This document shows positions 60,424-64,000 of a stretch of DNA of 64,000 bases, one piece after another; position 1 is the first letter of the stretch; each line of letters opens with the position of its first letter. The position numbers and the translations under genes were made by a program. A model generated the notes under the pieces. The model saw only the letters and a program-made list of their open reading frames with translations. It made no database searches and was not told the DNA's origin. The stretch is from assembly GCF_041431135.1 (NCBI RefSeq), contig NZ_CP107799.1, positions 9,006,501 to 9,070,500 on the forward strand, written 5' to 3'. This DNA is from Streptomyces sp. NBC_00554. Lineage in GTDB: Bacteria; Actinomycetota; Actinomycetes; Streptomycetales; Streptomycetaceae.

Positions 60424-60930
60424 ATGACCGGATCCGCACCGACTCATGCGCAGCAGGACGAGATGTCGCTGCCGAGCAGCTACCGAGTGGTCGAAACCGG
60501 GGTGACGGAGACGGGACTCTCGACGATCGCCAAGGACAACGTCGTGCCCGTCAACACCGTCCCGGACGGGCGCGGCCTCAGCCGGCTCTGGGAGGCCGAC
60601 GGGGTGCTGCCGGGCGGTGACGCGGCGACATCAGGGGACGATGCGGTGGAGTCGCCGTTCTTCCCCGAGGCGGGGGGAGTGCGGTTCTGGTCGGTGACCG
60701 TGCCCCCCGAGACCCCGGGCACTCCGCCGCCCGCGGAGTTCCACCAGACCTCTTCGCTCGACGTCGGGATCGTCCTCTCCGGACGGATCGTGCTGGAGAT
60801 GGAGGACGGGACGTCCGCGGAGTTGTCGGCGGGGGAGGCGTTCGCCCAGCTGGGCACCCCGCACAACTGGCGCAATCCGTACTCCGTGGATGCCGTCATC
60901 GCGGTCGTCATGATGGGCCGGGACAAATGA
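60424..60930 (+). CDS. cupin-domain protein
   Basis: This is a 168-residue protein with one cupin fold at residues ~75-160. The metal-binding region TPPPAEFHQTSSLDVGIVLSGRIVLEMEDGTSAEL and GEAFAQLGTPHNWRNPYS carries two of the usual ligands (H, E/H). The first ~70 residues resemble a degenerate cupin with SRLWEADG. Family members include mono-oxygen scavengers and small-molecule isomerases. No reaction can be named. GGAGG lies 6 bases before ATG 60424. Its control by the divergent HxlR suggests stress or electrophile response. Confidence 0.85.
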   Translation: MTGSAPTHAQQDEMSLPSSYRVVETGVTETGLSTIAKDNVVPVNTVPDGRGLSRLWEADGVLPGGDAATSGDDAVESPFFPEAGGVRFWSVTVPPETPGTPPPAEFHQTSSLDVGIVLSGRIVLEMEDGTSAELSAGEAFAQLGTPHNWRNPYSVDAVIAVVMMGRDK

Positions 60931-61195
60931 CGGAACGCCGACGGCCGTTCGTAAGTTGATGTCTGCTGCCAAGTGACACGAGGCGAGGGTGCGGACCGCG
61001 ATGCCGCGTACCGCACCCCCTGCCGAGGCTGCGGATGGCGGCTTCGATCAGGATGCCGAGCTACGACAGGGGCCACGCGCCATTGGCTCGTCCGGCATTG
61101 CTGCAGTCGTATGAACAGTTCGCGCCAGGACTCCCGCAAGGGCTCCGTGCCGTGCACGATCCATGATCAAGCACGGTCAGTCCGAGGAGCCCGCC

Positions 61196-62611
61196 ATGTG
61201 TGCACAGCAGGACCCTTCGTTGCCGGAACAAGCTTTCGCAGCGCAGCAGTTCACCCGGCGTCGGCTTCTGGCACTCGCTCCTGCCGGAGCCGCGGCGCTC
61301 GCCCTGGGGGTCCCGGCCCCCGCCGCGTCAGCGGTGTCGGCGGCCGGCACGGATCGGGCGGCGTTGGCGCAGGAGGCGTACATATGGGGCTTCCCGCTGG
61401 TGATGATGGAGACCTATCTCGCGTCCGCGCGTGAGCAGAAGGTCCCCGTGAACCGCCTGTTCGTCGCCAACTCGCTTGCCACGCCGGCCACCAAGGCCGG
61501 CGGCCCGAACAACGACACCCTGTTCGGCTCGGCCTGGCTGGATCTGTCCAGGGAACCGCAGGTGGTGATCGTCCCGGACACTGATGACCGCTACTACTCG
61601 ATACAGCTGCAGGACGTCTACACCAACACCTTTGCCTATATCGGCCGCCGCACCACAGGGACCCGCGCCGGCGCCTACGCGCTCACCGCACCAGGCTGGA
61701 GGGGCAGGCTGCCGCGCGGTGTGACCCGCATCGCCGCGCCCACCGCCCAGGTGCTCGCCCTCACCCGCACGCTGGTCGAGGGCGAAGCCGATCTGCCCGC
61801 GGCAAAGGCCGTACAGGCGAAGTACGCGCTGGCGCCGCTCAGTTGCTATCCGGAGCGCGCCGTCCCGGCGGAGGCGGTCGACGAGCCGCTCAAGTTCCCC
61901 ATCCTCGACCTCAGCGCGCAGGGCGCCGCCTACTTCGACAAGCTGTGCCAGGGGTTGGTGGCTGCCCCGCCGCCGCCCAGTGACCGGGCGCGGCTTGCCA
62001 GGTTCGCGAAGATCGGCATCGGTCCGGGACGCAAGCCGACGCGGAACGCGGCCGCCGTCCCCGTCCTGGCCCAGGCGGCGCTCGACGCCAACAAGCGCAT
62101 CACCCAGTACGTCTTCGCCGTTGGCGTCAACGGCTGGACGGTCGCCACCGGCATCACCGGCTTCATCAAGGACCCGCTGTACCGCGCCGCGATCACCCAG
62201 TACGGCCCGGGTACGCATGTGTCCGAGGAAGCGCTGTACTTCACCGCACGGAGCGGCCCGGACGGCCAGACGCTGAACGGGGCGAACCGCTACGCGCTGC
62301 GCTTCGAGCCCGGTGAGCTGCCGCCGGTCGACGCGTTCTGGTCCCTCACGCTGTACGGCCAGGACTGGCGCCTCGTGGAGAATCCGATCCAGCGCTACTC
62401 GATCGGCGACCGCACCGCAGGCCTGGCCTACGGTACCGACGGCTCGCTCGAACTGCTCATCCAGAACGACGAGCCGTCGGAAGGCCAGGCCAACTGGCTT
62501 CCGGCGCCGACTGGTTCCTTCATCCTGGTCCTGCGCACCTATCAGCCCGGCGCGGCGCTGCTCGACGGCAGCTATGAAATGCCGCCGATCACGACGGCCG
62601 GTCCCCTCTGA
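61196..62611 (+). CDS. Tat-exported DUF1254/DUF1214 protein
   Basis: This is a 471-residue secreted protein. The Tat signal has TRRRLLALAPAGAAALALG and a cleavage region near ASA at ~48-50. DUF1254 follows: AYIWGFPLVMMETYLASA, PVNRLFVANSLATP, GGPNNDTLFGSAWLDLSREPQVVIVPDTDDRYYSIQLQDVYTNTFAYIG. DUF1214 is at the C-terminus: GVNGWTVATGI and FWSLTLYGQDWRLVENPIQRYSIGDR. Such proteins are common in bacteria, and their function is unproven. ATG 61196 follows GAGGAG by 6 bases. It is preceded by 265 bases without a clear gene. Confidence 0.88.
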   Translation: MCAQQDPSLPEQAFAAQQFTRRRLLALAPAGAAALALGVPAPAASAVSAAGTDRAALAQEAYIWGFPLVMMETYLASAREQKVPVNRLFVANSLATPATKAGGPNNDTLFGSAWLDLSREPQVVIVPDTDDRYYSIQLQDVYTNTFAYIGRRTTGTRAGAYALTAPGWRGRLPRGVTRIAAPTAQVLALTRTLVEGEADLPAAKAVQAKYALAPLSCYPERAVPAEAVDEPLKFPILDLSAQGAAYFDKLCQGLVAAPPPPSDRARLARFAKIGIGPGRKPTRNAAAVPVLAQAALDANKRITQYVFAVGVNGWTVATGITGFIKDPLYRAAITQYGPGTHVSEEALYFTARSGPDGQTLNGANRYALRFEPGELPPVDAFWSLTLYGQDWRLVENPIQRYSIGDRTAGLAYGTDGSLELLIQNDEPSEGQANWLPAPTGSFILVLRTYQPGAALLDGSYEMPPITTAGPL

Positions 62612-62619
62612 CGCCGGTA

Positions 62620-62712
62620 TCAAGAAGTCCAGACGCGCTCCGCGTAGTCCGCGAGGTTCTTGCCGAGGATCTTCTCGATGCGTTCCGAACGGTAACCGCG
62701 CTTCTCGCGGTG
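62620..62712 (-). pseudogene. dipeptidase (peptidase M19) C-terminal scrap
   Basis: About 30 codons read HREKRGYRSERIEKILGKNLADYAERVWTS and stop. This matches the closing helix of membrane dipeptidases (GYSEEDIxKILGxNFLRVxExVW). The rest of the enzyme is missing, so it is a deletion relic. It abuts the DUF1254 stop. Confidence 0.5.
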
Positions 62713-63378
62713 TGATCCCGCGATCGCGCGCGTACGCGTAGGTCATGGCGTGTCCTCGGTGGGCAGATGCTGGGCTGACTTGAGTGTGGTGCTCCTGGCC
62801 GGGCGATCACGTGTGGGTCAGCCTCTGAAGACGCAATCGGCCTGGTCGCGGTGAATGGCGTGCAAGTCCCAGTAGATGGGCGAGAGTTGATCGGCCTGGG
62901 ATCGCGCCGCAGCGTGGACCCCGGCTCGGGCCCCCCTCCCCGCCTCGCCCGCGCACGACGACCTCTACAGGGCCATGCTCCGCACCGCCCCTACGGGCGA
63001 CACCGCGCCGAAGCCGAAGTCGGAGCAGAACAGCTGACCTGCTGGGCCCGCGGCGGCCTGTCCGCGCTCCGTACCGTGCGAGGGGGCGCGCCGCAGCGAT
63101 CACCAGGGCCTGTTGTGAAAGTGACGGCTTGAGTCGCCGTCGAAGACGAGGTACCGGAGCCTTGCGCTCGACACTGGCTTCGGTCGCTCTTTCGGTGGGA
63201 GTTCAGAGCTCTGATCAACGCGGGTACCGGCCGACTCCCCGCCAAGCGGCGGATGCGGGCCATGGGTCCGAAGAGCGGGACAGCCGGGACCGTCCCTCAC
63301 GGGTCTAGCCACTGATGACACACCATCAGGCTTCGCCGTGCGGGCAGGCGGTGAACCCAGCGTCTCGAAGGGGACTTC
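62713..63378. other. decayed region without an intact gene
   Basis: This 666-base stretch has several short open frames but none with a start, ribosome site and family likeness. A plus-strand fragment near 62955-63035 (HDDLYRAMLRTAPTGDTA, ending SEQNS) and sequence around 63110-63290 that resembles IS-end debris (CCTGTTGTGAAAGTGACGG) suggest old insertion-element or plasmid DNA. I cannot name an element. Confidence 0.35.
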
Positions 63379-63911
63379 ATGCGCATGTGTCCGGCCGTCG
63401 CCGTCGCCGTCGCTTTCCGGACGATCGCCCTTTCCGCATCGGTGCTTCCGGCCACGGCCCAAGCAGCCGACAAGGCCGCTTCCAACGACACCATGTTCTC
63501 GAACATTGTGGTCAACGAAGGCAAGGACATCGTGCTCGGCCTGACCACCAGAGAGACCGTCACGATCACGTGGAGGGTATTGCCGCGTCCAGGGCCTACC
63601 TGTCGCACAGCCCCAACACCGACGACGCCGATGGCATCCTGCCGCTGTACTCACCGGAGGGAACATGCGCGGTGTCGCCCGCCGACCCGACCACCTCCAC
63701 GTGCAGGGTGAGCTTCACCGTGGATGCCCTGCGCGACTTCGACCACAACGGCCTCGCCGGTACCTGGAAGGTGCTCGGCGCGGCCCAGGACACCAACGAC
63801 GACTGGGCAGCTCCGTCTACACCGCGCGTTGACCACGGCAACGGCGTCCCCTTCCCTTCGTCCGGAACGCCATCGAGTGTCGGAGCATCGCTGCCACTCA
63901 CCCTCGCGTAA
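63379..63911 (+). pseudogene. frameshifted secreted protein
   Basis: The start at ATG 63379 has GAAGGGGAC upstream and a signal peptide (AVAVAVAFRTIALSASVLPATAQA). It continues DTMFSNIVVNEGKDIVLGLTTRETVTITW. At about 63575 the frame shifts: the sensible continuation in another frame is AASRAYLSHSPNTDDADGILPL, then CRVSFTVDALRDFDHNGLAGTWKVLGAAQDTNDDW. A further shift near 63810 seems likely. The intact form would be a ~180-residue exported protein. The gene looks like a streptomycete secreted hypothetical that has decayed. Confidence 0.6.
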
Positions 63912-64000
63912 CCAAGCCCGCTACGAGTCTTGACCGGGGCGCCGGCAAGGATGGCGTGGCCCAGGGCGGTGGACCAGCCACGGTCGAGCTTCCTGTTCCT

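Noticed and set aside
60931..61195. A possible ~42-codon ORF before the DUF1254 gene (ending GLPQGLRAVHDP)
   Set aside because: It has no ribosome site, no family likeness, and the composition is not clearly coding.
1..64000. CRISPR arrays, rRNA or tRNA genes
   Set aside because: No regularly spaced repeats, conserved rRNA segments or cloverleaf-capable sequences with a GTTCGA-type loop were found in the intergenic regions.

Overview
The window looks like chromosomal DNA of a Streptomyces or close relative. It is very GC-rich, has frequent GTG starts, ATGA/GTGA overlaps and strong AGGAGG ribosome sites, and carries actinomycete hallmark modules: a conservon (CvnA-D), a DUF6397 protein, a DUF5709 protein, a Cys-free type-B L31 and an F420/PPOX-type oxidoreductase. 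No rRNA, tRNA, CRISPR array or intact insertion sequence was seen.

Layout. 1-8.5 kb: end of an alpha/beta hydrolase, a methyltransferase, an MHYT membrane sensor, then a conservon (sensor-kinase-like, roadblock, DUF742, GTPase) followed by a second roadblock gene and a DUF6397 gene. 8.5-13.7 kb: TesB thioesterase, SKI2-like helicase, a membrane hydrolase, rpmE2 and a DUF5709 gene. 13.9-24.5 kb: an asymmetric heterodimeric ABC exporter, a secreted PNGase A-like protein, a dicarboxylate symporter, a MarR regulator divergent from a homodimer-type ABC exporter, and a small MltG. 24.5-28.6 kb: a sulfonate-type ABC operon (ssuCBA plus a flavoprotein) headed by a short cysteine-containing leader peptide too small for ordinary gene calling. 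28.6-33.2 kb: YjbQ protein, a resolvase remnant, an SDR, and an MFS exporter divergent from a TetR.

33.3-48.7 kb is a complete myo-inositol catabolic locus. A ten-gene minus-strand operon runs iolC, a class I aldolase, iolB, iolD, mmsA, an IolE-like gene, a sugar porter, iolG, iolH and a broken oxidoreductase. It is divergent from a LacI-family regulator. A sugar ABC transporter lies beyond that regulator. The iolC and transporter promoters share the same -35/-10/operator arrangement, which ties them into one regulon.

48.9-64 kb is accessory and partly decayed. An AbfB-domain remnant is joined to a 5'-truncated MmyB-like regulator. A TetR has matching AAACGNNCGTTT palindromes at its own start and at the promoter of an oxygenase/amidohydrolase/VOC operon. 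A CoA-ligase/GH29/esterase operon is divergent from a GAF-LuxR regulator. An HxlR regulator is divergent from a cupin gene. A Tat-secreted DUF1254 protein follows, then pseudogene fragments to the end.
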